Source: Patescibacteria group bacterium (GTDB lineage Bacteria; Patescibacteriota; UBA1384; JAGGWG01). From it: a stretch of 31,663 bases of DNA. Under the pieces are notes generated by a model, which saw nothing but the letters and a program-made list of their open reading frames with translations, searched no databases and was not told where the DNA came from. The position numbers and the translations under genes were made by a program. The stretch is taken from positions 1 through 31,663 of the forward strand of contig JAQVDI010000001.1 in the NCBI GenBank assembly GCA_028698375.1, written 5' to 3'. Of the stretch, positions 22,532 through 29,926 are shown in pieces (the stretch's first letter is position 1; each line of letters opens with the position of its first letter).

Positions 22532-22933
22532 TTATTTATGAATAGAGGCTTGACCGGGATACTCGGGGAAAATAAAATCAACAACTGAAATTAAATCTTT
22601 ATTTTTAATAATTTTTGTTTTTAAATCTTGAATGTTATCAGCTTTTACACTAAAAAGCTGCAAATTATTGTTTTTAATTTTTAAGCTATTGGCAATAGCC
22701 GCTTCTAGACGCAAACCAGAAAAACTACCACAACCCTGTTCTATAACTACAGCTTTTAAATTTAAAAGTTGTTTTTGAGAAACAAATTTTTTGAAAATAG
22801 GAAAAAATTCTTCGCTGCCACAAGCAGAAAATTCTAATTGTTTTTTCCAAATATTTAAACCCTGGTCAAATAAACCTAAAAAATTATGGTCGCGATCTAA
22901 AGTAGAAATAATTAAAATTAATTTTGTAGCCAT
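22532..22933 (-). CDS. tsaB: TsaB-like protein (t6A synthesis), short form
   Basis: A 133-residue protein of the ASKHA fold. VVIEQGCGSFSGLRLEAAIANSLK corresponds to the TsaB/YeaZ motif GPGSFTGLRxGxAxAxG, preceded by LILIISTLDRDHNFLGLFD as the first ATPase-like beta-hairpin. Family members are usually well over 200 residues; this one ends after the first subdomain, a short form that still contains the TsaD-contact region. TsaB works with TsaD and TsaE to put threonylcarbamoyl on A37 of ANN-reading tRNAs. It overlaps tsaE by 16 bp, which supports the call. Confidence 0.75.
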   Translation of the reverse strand: MATKLILIISTLDRDHNFLGLFDQGLNIWKKQLEFSACGSEEFFPIFKKFVSQKQLLNLKAVVIEQGCGSFSGLRLEAAIANSLKIKNNNLQLFSVKADNIQDLKTKIIKNKDLISVVDFIFPEYPGQASIHK

Positions 22934-23352
22934 TTTCGTAGATTAGAAGACAAACAAACTTTTCTTTTATTCTTATTTTTGGCAGAATCAATTTTGATCT
23001 CGAAATAATTAAGTTTTTCTAAGCGTGGTTTAATTTTTTCGCCCCACTCAACAATACTAACATAATCAGAATTGCCCAAATAATCAGACCATTCAAAGAA
23101 ATCAATTTCTTGGTTTAAAAGCCGATAAAAATCAAAGTGAGCAATTTGAAATAATTTTTTAGTTTTATAAATTTCTAAAATTACAAAAGTTGGACTTTTT
23201 ATCGATTTAGCTCCCAATTTTTCTCCGATAGCCTGAGCCAAAAACGTTTTCCCTGCCGCTAAATCACCGACTAAAATAATAATTTCCCCACCTTCTAATT
23301 TATCAGCAATTTTAATGGCTAAATCACGCATGCCTTTTTTATCTAAAATCAT
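22918..23352 (-). CDS. tsaE: TsaE, ATPase of t6A synthesis
   Basis: A 144-residue P-loop protein of normal TsaE length. Walker A GDLAAGKT (29-36) is followed by LAQAIGEKLGAKSIKSPTFVILEIY, AHFDFYRL and VSIVEWGEKI, all family hallmarks. TsaE binds TsaB-TsaD and uses ATP to reset the t6A-forming complex. tRNA-Ile(GAU), tRNA-Lys(CUU) and tRNA-Arg(UCU) in this window are expected substrates. It lies 9 bp after the lamin-tail-domain gene and overlaps tsaB. Confidence 0.93.
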   Translation of the reverse strand: MILDKKGMRDLAIKIADKLEGGEIIILVGDLAAGKTFLAQAIGEKLGAKSIKSPTFVILEIYKTKKLFQIAHFDFYRLLNQEIDFFEWSDYLGNSDYVSIVEWGEKIKPRLEKLNYFEIKIDSAKNKNKRKVCLSSNLRKWLQN

Positions 23353-23361
23353 AAAAACAAT

Positions 23362-25350
23362 TTAACTAAAAATGAGAAATTTCGCAAGCGCGAAAAAAGT
23401 TATAACTGATAAATAATAAAAAATTAGAAAAAAATAATTAATCCTAACATCTTCTTTCTCATTTAATCTGTAATCATTTAAGGCGTCATAACTAACACCC
23501 TTGACGCTTGTTGCTCCAGCTAAAACTGGCTTAGTAGAATCAGGTTTGTCAGTTTGTTTTTTGGGTGGACTATTTATTTGAGGTGCGACTTTGAACCAAT
23601 CCTTATCAATCAAAAATAATTGATAATAAGTAGTACCAAAACTTAGAATCCCCCTGATATCGCCGCTTCCTTTGTGCATTTTAAATAAACTCCGCAATTT
23701 AATTTTTTGATTATTATAATTAATAAAATAACTACTCTTTTCCGTATAAACTAAACCATAAATTTTAATCATCCGGCCAACAAGAGTATCAATTGGTTCA
23801 TCAACTGGTGTGATAAAAACAGCTGGCAGAATCAAGTTACAATTTTCTAAAACAGAATAATAATCTAATTTTAAATATTTTTCTTTACTATTTTTTATTT
23901 GACCAAAAAATTGTAAACATTGATTACGATTAAGATTTAATTTTTTATTAGTCTTAATTTTTAGAACAAAGCTACCATCATTAAGATAAAAATAACTATT
24001 AGCAAAATCCCCTGGAGCCATAATAATTTTTCCTTGAGTTTGAACTTGTTCTGGTTGATTTCTTATCTCTTCTATTTTTTGTTTTAAATATTGAGGAATT
24101 AAAATATTTTTTTTATTAGGAGTATTTTTTCGTGACCACGAAAACTTATTATTAAAACGAGAATAAGAAAATCTCTTTAATGCTTTGTTATATTTTACTT
24201 TGTGATGCAAATCTAAATTCGGATCAAACAAACTAATTATTTCATTATTATTATTTAAAGATAATTTTGAGCCAGGATAAATCACAAAAAAACCATAAGC
24301 ATTAATTTTCCCCGATAAATTTAATGTATGGCCGCTTAAGTCTTTTATGAACCATCCATTTAAATCTATTTCTTTATTGTTTGGGTTGTAAATTTCTAAC
24401 CATTCTGATTCTTTTCTTTTTGCATCAGGAGCAGGATATAATTCATTAATCAACAGTGGCAAATAATTTTGTTTGGTAGTAAAAAATATTTTTCTTAAAA
24501 AGCAAAAATCTGTCCCTACCTCACAAGCATTAATTCGAACTTCGTATTCTTGATTAGGGCTAAGATTTTTAAATATTAATTTATTCAAAATAACTTCTTG
24601 TTCAATAAACAATTGATTATTTTGCCACAAACTAAAATTTTCAACAATATTTTTGCTAGAACTATTAATTTTTATAACGTCAAAACTTACTTGATCTGTC
24701 CCAAGATTTTCAGTTAAAAGATCAATATACTCTGGTAAAATTTGGAACGGAGTCGGGGGAGAAGCAACAAAAGAAAAGTTGGCGTCATAAACTGGTCGTT
24801 GCCATGAGTTGTAAATGCCCTGATCGCTAACCCAACTTATTTCATCAATGATTTCACCAGTTGTTTTAACATAAATAATTAGTTGACCATCAGTTATATT
24901 TAAAAAACTAGTTTTATAAGGTGCTATTAAATTAGGAATTAGCGGATTGTCGCTAAAACTTGAACCATAACCACCAAGCTCCAATAGCAAACCATTAATT
25001 TCATTAAAGTCTAAATTATTATCAGCCAAAAAAGCATCTCCGGAATATGCCACAATTAGACTTTGACCAAAATTTAAATCTATATCAGAAAAACAATTTT
25101 TAGGTTGATCTAAATTAATTTTATCAACACTTGAAGCAAAACAAATATCATTTAAATTGACACTGCTATTTGAGATATTGGCAATTTCAAACCATTTAGC
25201 TGCAGAGGAAGCAATTGTTAAACCACGCGTTTTTATTTCTTGAATTTTTAAAGCACTTTGTGGTTGATTATAAATACTAGACGAAAAACAATAATTAGGT
25301 GATAGGGTTAAAAAAACAAAAAACAGCAACAACAAAAATTGTTTAACCAT
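23362..25350 (-). CDS. Secreted lamin-tail-domain (LTD) protein with C-terminal membrane helix
   Basis: A 662-residue protein with a signal peptide (FLLLLFFVFLTLSPNYCFS). A degenerate LTD-like domain comes first (about 33-170; KIQEIKTRG...KWFEIANISNSSVNLNDI), then a fibronectin-like segment (about 215-290; YEVRINACEVG). A clear LTD follows (about 292-400): LLINELYPAPDAKRKESEWLEIYNPNNKEIDLNGWFIKD. An OB-like beta region (about 435-580), a Pro/Lys linker and a C-terminal membrane helix (YFFLIFYYLSVITFFALAKFL) end the protein. LTD proteins are abundant on Patescibacteria surfaces; function unknown, possibly binding DNA or polymers outside the cell. First gene of the unit with tsaE and tsaB; its mRNA looks leaderless. 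Confidence 0.8.
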   Translation of the reverse strand: MVKQFLLLLFFVFLTLSPNYCFSSSIYNQPQSALKIQEIKTRGLTIASSAAKWFEIANISNSSVNLNDICFASSVDKINLDQPKNCFSDIDLNFGQSLIVAYSGDAFLADNNLDFNEINGLLLELGGYGSSFSDNPLIPNLIAPYKTSFLNITDGQLIIYVKTTGEIIDEISWVSDQGIYNSWQRPVYDANFSFVASPPTPFQILPEYIDLLTENLGTDQVSFDVIKINSSSKNIVENFSLWQNNQLFIEQEVILNKLIFKNLSPNQEYEVRINACEVGTDFCFLRKIFFTTKQNYLPLLINELYPAPDAKRKESEWLEIYNPNNKEIDLNGWFIKDLSGHTLNLSGKINAYGFFVIYPGSKLSLNNNNEIISLFDPNLDLHHKVKYNKALKRFSYSRFNNKFSWSRKNTPNKKNILIPQYLKQKIEEIRNQPEQVQTQGKIIMAPGDFANSYFYLNDGSFVLKIKTNKKLNLNRNQCLQFFGQIKNSKEKYLKLDYYSVLENCNLILPAVFITPVDEPIDTLVGRMIKIYGLVYTEKSSYFINYNNQKIKLRSLFKMHKGSGDIRGILSFGTTYYQLFLIDKDWFKVAPQINSPPKKQTDKPDSTKPVLAGATSVKGVSYDALNDYRLNEKEDVRINYFFLIFYYLSVITFFALAKFLIFS

Positions 25351-25366
25351 TTATATAATTATATCA
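25351..25366 (-). promoter_or_regulatory. Leaderless promoter of the LTD-tsaE-tsaB unit
   Basis: Minus-strand extended -10 TGATATAAT (25366-25358), seven nt, then ATG at 25350. No ribosome site fits. Confidence 0.55.
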
Positions 25367-25386
25367 AAAATCACGTTTTAAACCAT

Positions 25387-25540
25387 TAAACCTAAAATTT
25401 AGGTTTATGAATAGGGGACTGCTAGGCAACAAATTTCACTATTTAAATCTTTACCTCTTTTATTATTCCACGCTTGATGCGGGATCTATTTATTGGTCAT
25501 CCCGAAACCAAAAAAAGTATATTCTTTCCCATAATTTCAA
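25387..25540. repeat. Palindrome and decayed REP-like repeat in an intergenic region
   Basis: TAAACCTAAA-A-TTTAGGTTTA (25387-25407) is a perfect 10-bp inverted repeat. About 75 bp on, CGCTTGATGCGGGATCT followed by GGTCATCCCG resembles the 'GTCATCCCGCGCTTGATGCGGGATCT' class of dispersed palindromes, with its arms displaced. The open frame across it does not look like a protein, so 25351-25617 holds no gene I can support. Confidence 0.45.
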
Positions 25541-25617
25541 TAGGGTCAACAAAAATCAAACCCTTCCCTTGCTTAATCTGTTTAACCCTATCATCTAAAA
25601 ATTTAAAAAACTAAAAT

Positions 25618-26670
25618 CTATTTTATTAGCATACAATCGCCGAAACTAAAAAAACGATATTTCTTTTTAACAGCTTCACGATATGCTTTGAATATTTTGT
25701 CACGGCCGGCAAAAGCGCTCTTGTCCGCCGAAGTTTTAGCAAAAGCGGAAACCAAAAATAATAATGAACTTTTTGGCAAATGAAAGTTAGTAAGCATAGC
25801 ATCAACAAATTTAAATTTATATGGTGGATAAATATAAATTGAAGTTTCTTTATTATGTTCATGCAAAATGCCCTTTCCGTCCGTAGCGGTTTCTAAAGCA
25901 CGAGCCACAGTCGTACCAATAGCCAAAATTTTTTTACCTTCTTTTTTCTTTTGATTCAAAAAGTCTGCAGTTTTTTGAGTAATCACCATTTTCTCATTAT
26001 GAATCTTGTGATCTTCAATTTTTTTAGATTTTACTGGGGCAAATGTCCCCCACCCCACTTCAAGCGTTAAAAAAGCAAATTTAATTTTTTTATTTTTCAA
26101 TCTATTTAAAATACGAGGCGTAAAATGCAAAGATGCTGTTGGCGCCGCTACAGAGCCGTCAATTTTAGCAAAAATACTTTGATATTTTTTTCTTGCCTCA
26201 TTTTCTTTCATTTGACTTTTAATATAAGGAGGTAAAGGCATCTGCCCTTTTTTTCTTAAAAATTCTCTTAAAATACAATCACCTTTTAAAATTTTGATCC
26301 GAAAAATTTGATCTTTAAAATTAATTACTTGCAACTGGATTTGTCGGCTTAAAGTAATTTTAGTGCCAATAGTTATTTTACCTTTGATCAAAACTTCCCA
26401 AACTTTTTGGGTCAATTTTTTAACAAATAGCACTTCTACTTTTCCTCCTGTTTCTTTATAACCAAAAACACGAGCTGGCATAACCTGAGTGTTGTTAAAA
26501 ACTAACACATATTTTTCATCCAAAATCTTTGGCAAATCAAAAAAATTAGAATGAAAAATTGCTCCATTCAAACGATCCAAAATCATCATCCGGCTATGAT
26601 CTCGGGGATTATTTGGTTCTTGAGCGATTAAACCTACTGGCAATTTATAATTAAAATTTTCTTTTTCCAT
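25618..26670 (-). CDS. queA: tRNA preQ1(34) S-adenosylmethionine ribosyltransferase-isomerase QueA
   Basis: A 350-residue enzyme that moves the ribosyl part of SAM onto preQ1 at position 34 of tRNA, giving epoxyqueuosine. Family blocks seen: FNYKLPVGLIAQEPNNPRDHSRMMILDR at the start, VFNNTQVMPARVFG, YQSIFAKIDGSVAAPTASLHFT, VGWGTFAPV, AIGTTVARALETA, ANFHLPKSSLLFLVSAFA and RFFSFGDCMLI. After SAFA there is a 10-residue in-frame insertion (KTSADKSAFA) that ends by repeating SAFA; at DNA level it is 22 bp plus an 8-bp duplication. Last gene of the ruvA-ruvB-queH unit; stop codon TAG. Confidence 0.95.
   Translation of the reverse strand: MEKENFNYKLPVGLIAQEPNNPRDHSRMMILDRLNGAIFHSNFFDLPKILDEKYVLVFNNTQVMPARVFGYKETGGKVEVLFVKKLTQKVWEVLIKGKITIGTKITLSRQIQLQVINFKDQIFRIKILKGDCILREFLRKKGQMPLPPYIKSQMKENEARKKYQSIFAKIDGSVAAPTASLHFTPRILNRLKNKKIKFAFLTLEVGWGTFAPVKSKKIEDHKIHNEKMVITQKTADFLNQKKKEGKKILAIGTTVARALETATDGKGILHEHNKETSIYIYPPYKFKFVDAMLTNFHLPKSSLLFLVSAFAKTSADKSAFAGRDKIFKAYREAVKKKYRFFSFGDCMLIK
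25709..25746. mobile_element. 22-bp mini-insertion with 8-bp duplication inside queA
   Basis: GCAAAAGC occurs at 25709-25716 and 25739-25746, enclosing 22 bp whose minus strand reads TAAAACTTCGGCGGACAAG plus AGC. The net gain is 30 bp, exactly ten codons, and keeps the frame. The core TTCGGCGGACAAG resembles TTTGGCGGACTAG in the element beside tRNA-Lys, suggesting one family of tiny insertions. Confidence 0.5.
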
Positions 26671-26702
26671 CAGTTTTAAATTAAGAGATTAAAAATTAAA
26701 AA

Positions 26703-27485
26703 CTAAAAATTAATTTCACCCTTATGCTTATGGTTAGTGCTTTTTGCGGCTTGTTGCTGCTTTTTATGGTCTTGATTTTGACGTAAGTTTTTTTTATTTG
26801 TTTTTGGGACAATTTTCTCATCTGGATTATTATTTTTATTCTCCGCCAACTCCTCTACAAATTCATTTTCATGTTTTTTTAAATCTTCTTCATTATGCTT
26901 TATTTGTTTAGACTCTTGGCTAGGATTAAAATCTTCTGCCGCAGCTGTTGAAATCCGGCTCACGACCTTAGACGGATTTGGCAAATCACGTAAAGTAAAA
27001 TTAGGCGACTCCCCCGCAGTTTGAATTAGGACAGTCCCGAAATCAAGAGTTGACTGGAAAAAACCCCTCACTTCACTCCGAACATCTTGAATACTAATAA
27101 GTTCAGTTGCAACAATTTTTCTACGGAATAAATTCAATTGTTCGATATCAATAACGCGACGATTAGTCACAATAGTAATATCCAAATAATATTCCATCCA
27201 AGATAAATATAAAAACAATATCAAACTTAGAAATAACATAAAAACAATTAGCCAAAAAATTCTCCCTGGGCTAACGACTAAATCTAAACTGCTCAAAAAT
27301 TGGTTAAATCCTAAAAAATAAAAAAGAAAAATAAAAATTATAATAATGGCAACCATCAAAAAAACTGCAAGATAGGCTGGCCACAAAGCAAACCAATGCC
27401 GACGCACAAACAATAAAATCTGCTCATCCTTTTCCCAGATTGTGCCATATTTACCTTTAATTAGTTGAATTGGTTTTTTGAACAT
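26703..27485 (-). CDS. bPH2-domain membrane protein (YdbS-like) with charged tail
   Basis: A 260-residue protein. About residues 33-60 and 72-96 are membrane helices, followed by a bacterial pleckstrin-homology-like domain (about 97-175): YYLDITIVTNRRVIDIEQLNLFRRKIVATELISIQDVRSEVRGFF then DFGTVLIQTAGESPNFTLRDLPNP. The last 80 residues are Lys/Glu/Asn/Gln-rich and probably disordered. Such bPH2 proteins are widespread and their role is unclear; membrane stress or lipid binding has been suggested for the family. Sits in the ruvAB-queH-queA unit, 32 bp before queA. Confidence 0.8.
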   Translation of the reverse strand: MFKKPIQLIKGKYGTIWEKDEQILLFVRRHWFALWPAYLAVFLMVAIIIIFIFLFYFLGFNQFLSSLDLVVSPGRIFWLIVFMLFLSLILFLYLSWMEYYLDITIVTNRRVIDIEQLNLFRRKIVATELISIQDVRSEVRGFFQSTLDFGTVLIQTAGESPNFTLRDLPNPSKVVSRISTAAAEDFNPSQESKQIKHNEEDLKKHENEFVEELAENKNNNPDEKIVPKTNKKNLRQNQDHKKQQQAAKSTNHKHKGEINF

Positions 27486-27488
27486 AAC

Positions 27489-27674
27489 CTAAATAATAAT
27501 TAATACAATCAAACTAATAACAATAATTATCCCAGAAATAAAAAAATAAAATTTAGTCATTGTTTTCGTAGCATCACCGACAAAACCATACATCATTAAT
27601 TGCTTAGCTACAAAATAACTAATAATGAACCAGACTATCAAAAATAAAAAGTAAATTGAAAAAAGATAAATCAT
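27489..27674 (-). CDS. Small two-helix membrane protein
   Basis: A 61-residue protein with two hydrophobic helices (about 2-22 and 41-61) joined by a polar loop containing VAKQLMMYGFVGDATKTMTKF. No family recognised. Its ATG overlaps the TGA of queH (ATGA) and it ends 4 bp before the PH-domain gene, so it is certainly part of the same transcript and may work with the PH-domain protein. Confidence 0.65.
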   Translation of the reverse strand: MIYLFSIYFLFLIVWFIISYFVAKQLMMYGFVGDATKTMTKFYFFISGIIIVISLIVLIII

Positions 27675-28255
27675 AATTTCTTCTCTTGTCTTTCCTTAAT
27701 ACTATAAACACAACCACAATATTTTGGTACTGTCAAGCCCATATTTCTTGCTTGATGCATAGAACGAAAATAACCCTTGCGCCAATCACGAAAATAAAAC
27801 GGCACAGAATATTTATTGCCCGCTTCAGCACCAATTTGCCAAATTAAACTCTGTTGTTGATAAGGAGAAATTAACAATGAAGTCGTAAACATATCAGCAC
27901 CATTTTTTTTGGCATAACGCGCCACATAATTTAAACGTAATTTATAACATTCAGCACAACGCAATTTAGGCAAATTTTCAATACTCCGATAATGTCTTTT
28001 TTCATAATTATACAAACGATTAAAATAAGCCTTAACATCATAAGGCGGAACAATTAGATGCACACCCGTTTTTTGACACAAAATTTCTACGTCACGCAAT
28101 CTATTTTTATATTCTTGTTCACCATGAATATTTGGATTATAAAAAATCGCTTCAACTTTTAAACCCTCTTTTTGCAAAAATTCAATCACATAAGCAGCAC
28201 AACTAGCACAACAAATATGCAATAAAATCTTTTTATTTTTAAGCATCCTCCCCAT
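27671..28255 (-). CDS. queH: Epoxyqueuosine reductase QueH (DUF208)
   Basis: QueH reduces epoxyqueuosine-tRNA to queuosine-tRNA, the step after QueA, using an Fe-S cluster. The protein of about 194 residues has HICCASCAAY (C15, C16, C19), IFYNPNIHGEQEYKNR, RCAECYKLRL (C100, C103), FTTSLLISPYQ and the C-terminal YCGCVYS (C180, C182), all typical of the family. I take ATG 28255, one base after the ruvB stop. The frame is open 12 codons further into ruvB, and ATG 28246 preceded by GGGGAGG is another option. It replaces the unrelated cobalamin-dependent QueG. Confidence 0.92.
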   Translation of the reverse strand: MGRMLKNKKILLHICCASCAAYVIEFLQKEGLKVEAIFYNPNIHGEQEYKNRLRDVEILCQKTGVHLIVPPYDVKAYFNRLYNYEKRHYRSIENLPKLRCAECYKLRLNYVARYAKKNGADMFTTSLLISPYQQQSLIWQIGAEAGNKYSVPFYFRDWRKGYFRSMHQARNMGLTVPKYCGCVYSIKERQEKKL

Positions 28256-28256
28256 A

Positions 28257-29246
28257 TTAAAAATTAAGTCTATTATTTTTAAGGTGCTCAATTGCTTTAT
28301 GGCTCACTTTTCTACCGGTTGGCGTACGTTCTAAAAAACCCAATTGCATCAGATATGGTTCATAAACTTCTTCAAGAGTAACCCGATCTTCGCCAATAGC
28401 GCTAGCGAGGGCATTAATGCCAACTGGGCCACCGCTAAATTTTTCTAAAATTACCCCAAGAATTTTACGATCTAAATCATCCAAACCATATTCATCAATT
28501 TCTAGTGTGTCCAAAGAGTTTTTAGCTAATTCTTCATCTATTTTATTTTGATTTTCAATTTGCGCAAAATCTCTCAATCTTTTCAATAAACGATTAGCAA
28601 TTCTAGGAGTAAAACGAGAACGACAAGCTAATTCGTTTATCGCTTTTTGATTAATTTCAATACCTAAAATTTCCGCACTTCTTTGAATAATTTTTTTGAT
28701 ATCACTTTCTTCATAAAAATTAAGTCGATAGATAATTCCAAAACGATCACGTAAAGGCGAAGATAAGGAAGCAAATTTTGTAGTTGCTCCGATTAACGTA
28801 AAATTAGGTAAATCTAAACGTAAAACTTGGGCACTAGGACCTTTACCTACCACTAAATCAATTTTTCCCTCTTCCATCGCCGGATATAAAATTTCTTCAA
28901 TATGATGATTAAGTCGATGAATTTCATCAATAAAAAGAACATCTCTATCTTCCAAACTAGTCAAAATCGCGGCTAAATCCGCCACTCTTTCAATTGCCGG
29001 GCCGCTAGTTACTTTAACAGTTGACTCCATTTCGCCTCCAATAATATGAGCCAGTGTTGTTTTACCAATCCCCGGCGGACCGTGGAATAGAACATGCTCA
29101 AGTGGTTCTTGACGCTCTTTAGTCGCTTTTAAAAATATATTTAAACTTTTTTTAATGCGGTCTTGACCAATAAAATCATCTATTTTTTTAGGCCTTAAAT
29201 TTCTGTCAAAAGCCGAGTCTTTATCTTTAAAAATTTCATCTGACAT
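28257..29246 (-). CDS. ruvB: Holliday junction branch-migration ATPase RuvB
   Basis: A 329-residue AAA+ motor that drives branch migration on RuvA-bound Holliday junctions. Opening LRPKKIDDFIGQDRIKKSL, Walker A GPPGIGKT, Walker B LFIDEIHRL, sensor 1 GATTKFASLSSPLRDRFG, arginine-finger and sensor 2 region FTPRIANRLLKR, and the winged-helix end GGPVGINALASAIGEDRVTLEEVYEPYLMQLGFLERTPTGR. Length is normal. It follows ruvA by 27 bp. No ruvC is in the window. Confidence 0.97.
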   Translation of the reverse strand: MSDEIFKDKDSAFDRNLRPKKIDDFIGQDRIKKSLNIFLKATKERQEPLEHVLFHGPPGIGKTTLAHIIGGEMESTVKVTSGPAIERVADLAAILTSLEDRDVLFIDEIHRLNHHIEEILYPAMEEGKIDLVVGKGPSAQVLRLDLPNFTLIGATTKFASLSSPLRDRFGIIYRLNFYEESDIKKIIQRSAEILGIEINQKAINELACRSRFTPRIANRLLKRLRDFAQIENQNKIDEELAKNSLDTLEIDEYGLDDLDRKILGVILEKFSGGPVGINALASAIGEDRVTLEEVYEPYLMQLGFLERTPTGRKVSHKAIEHLKNNRLNF

Positions 29247-29273
29247 TTTTCTTTTTTATTTTTAAATTAATCA

Positions 29274-29828
29274 CTATTTTCTAACGGATCCTACCTCTTT
29301 TAAAATTTTGGTAATTTTTTCTTGCAAAGTTTTTTCATCACCATTTAAATAACCCAAAGCATTCTGCGCTTCACGCGCACTATAACCTAAGCTTTTTAAT
29401 GCTTCAACAAGCTGTTCATCGCGTGGCTCTTTTTCTTCAAATTGGAAAACATCAATTAATTCCGCCATAATTTTACGAGCTGTTTTTTTGCCAATGCCTG
29501 GCGCTGCTTCTAATTTGGAAACGTCATTATCTTCAATAATTTTTAGCAAATCGTGGGAATGATAAATTGATAAAAGCGCTAAAGCTCCTTTAGGACCAAG
29601 ACCAGAAATTTTAATTAAACGTTCAAATAATTCCCTTTCTTTAAAATCGCTAAATCCATAAAGCGCATCACTTTTTTCAGTTTGATAATGATAAACAAAA
29701 AGCGCCAATTTATCGCCTTTAATCAAACGAGGTGGTAAATAGACAAAATAACCAACTCCGCAATTAGTATTTAAAATCACAAAATTAGAACCTTGAGCTC
29801 CTATTTTTCCCTCGATATAAGCTATCAT
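29274..29828 (-). CDS. ruvA: Holliday junction-binding protein RuvA
   Basis: A 184-residue protein. The N-terminal OB domain (MIAYIEGKIGAQGSNFVILNTNCGVGYFVYLP) is followed by two helix-hairpin-helix motifs, LIKISGLGPKGALALLS and LEAAPGIGKKTARKIMAEL, and a C-terminal RuvB-binding domain (EQLVEALKSLGYSAREAQNAL). RuvA tetramers hold the Holliday junction and load RuvB. It is slightly short but complete. First gene of the unit running to queA; the promoter implies a leaderless message. Confidence 0.97.
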   Translation of the reverse strand: MIAYIEGKIGAQGSNFVILNTNCGVGYFVYLPPRLIKGDKLALFVYHYQTEKSDALYGFSDFKERELFERLIKISGLGPKGALALLSIYHSHDLLKIIEDNDVSKLEAAPGIGKKTARKIMAELIDVFQFEEKEPRDEQLVEALKSLGYSAREAQNALGYLNGDEKTLQEKITKILKEVGSVRK

Positions 29829-29836
29829 TAGCTTTA

Positions 29837-29865
29837 ATCATAACCCGAGAGCTTAGGTTTGGCAA
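29837..29865 (-). promoter_or_regulatory. Leaderless promoter of the ruvA-ruvB-queH-queA unit
   Basis: Minus-strand TTGCCA (29865-29860), 17-nt spacer, TATGAT (29842-29837), eight nt, then ATG at 29828. There is no room for a ribosome site. Confidence 0.65.
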
Positions 29866-29926
29866 CTTTATCCCTAAACCAAATTATTTTCTAAGAGTTA
29901 ATCCAGTGTTAAATTATAAAATTTAT

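Noticed and set aside
25407..25598. Plus-strand 63-residue frame between the LTD gene and queA
   Set aside because: Composition is random, it has no expression signals and it crosses a decayed repeat.
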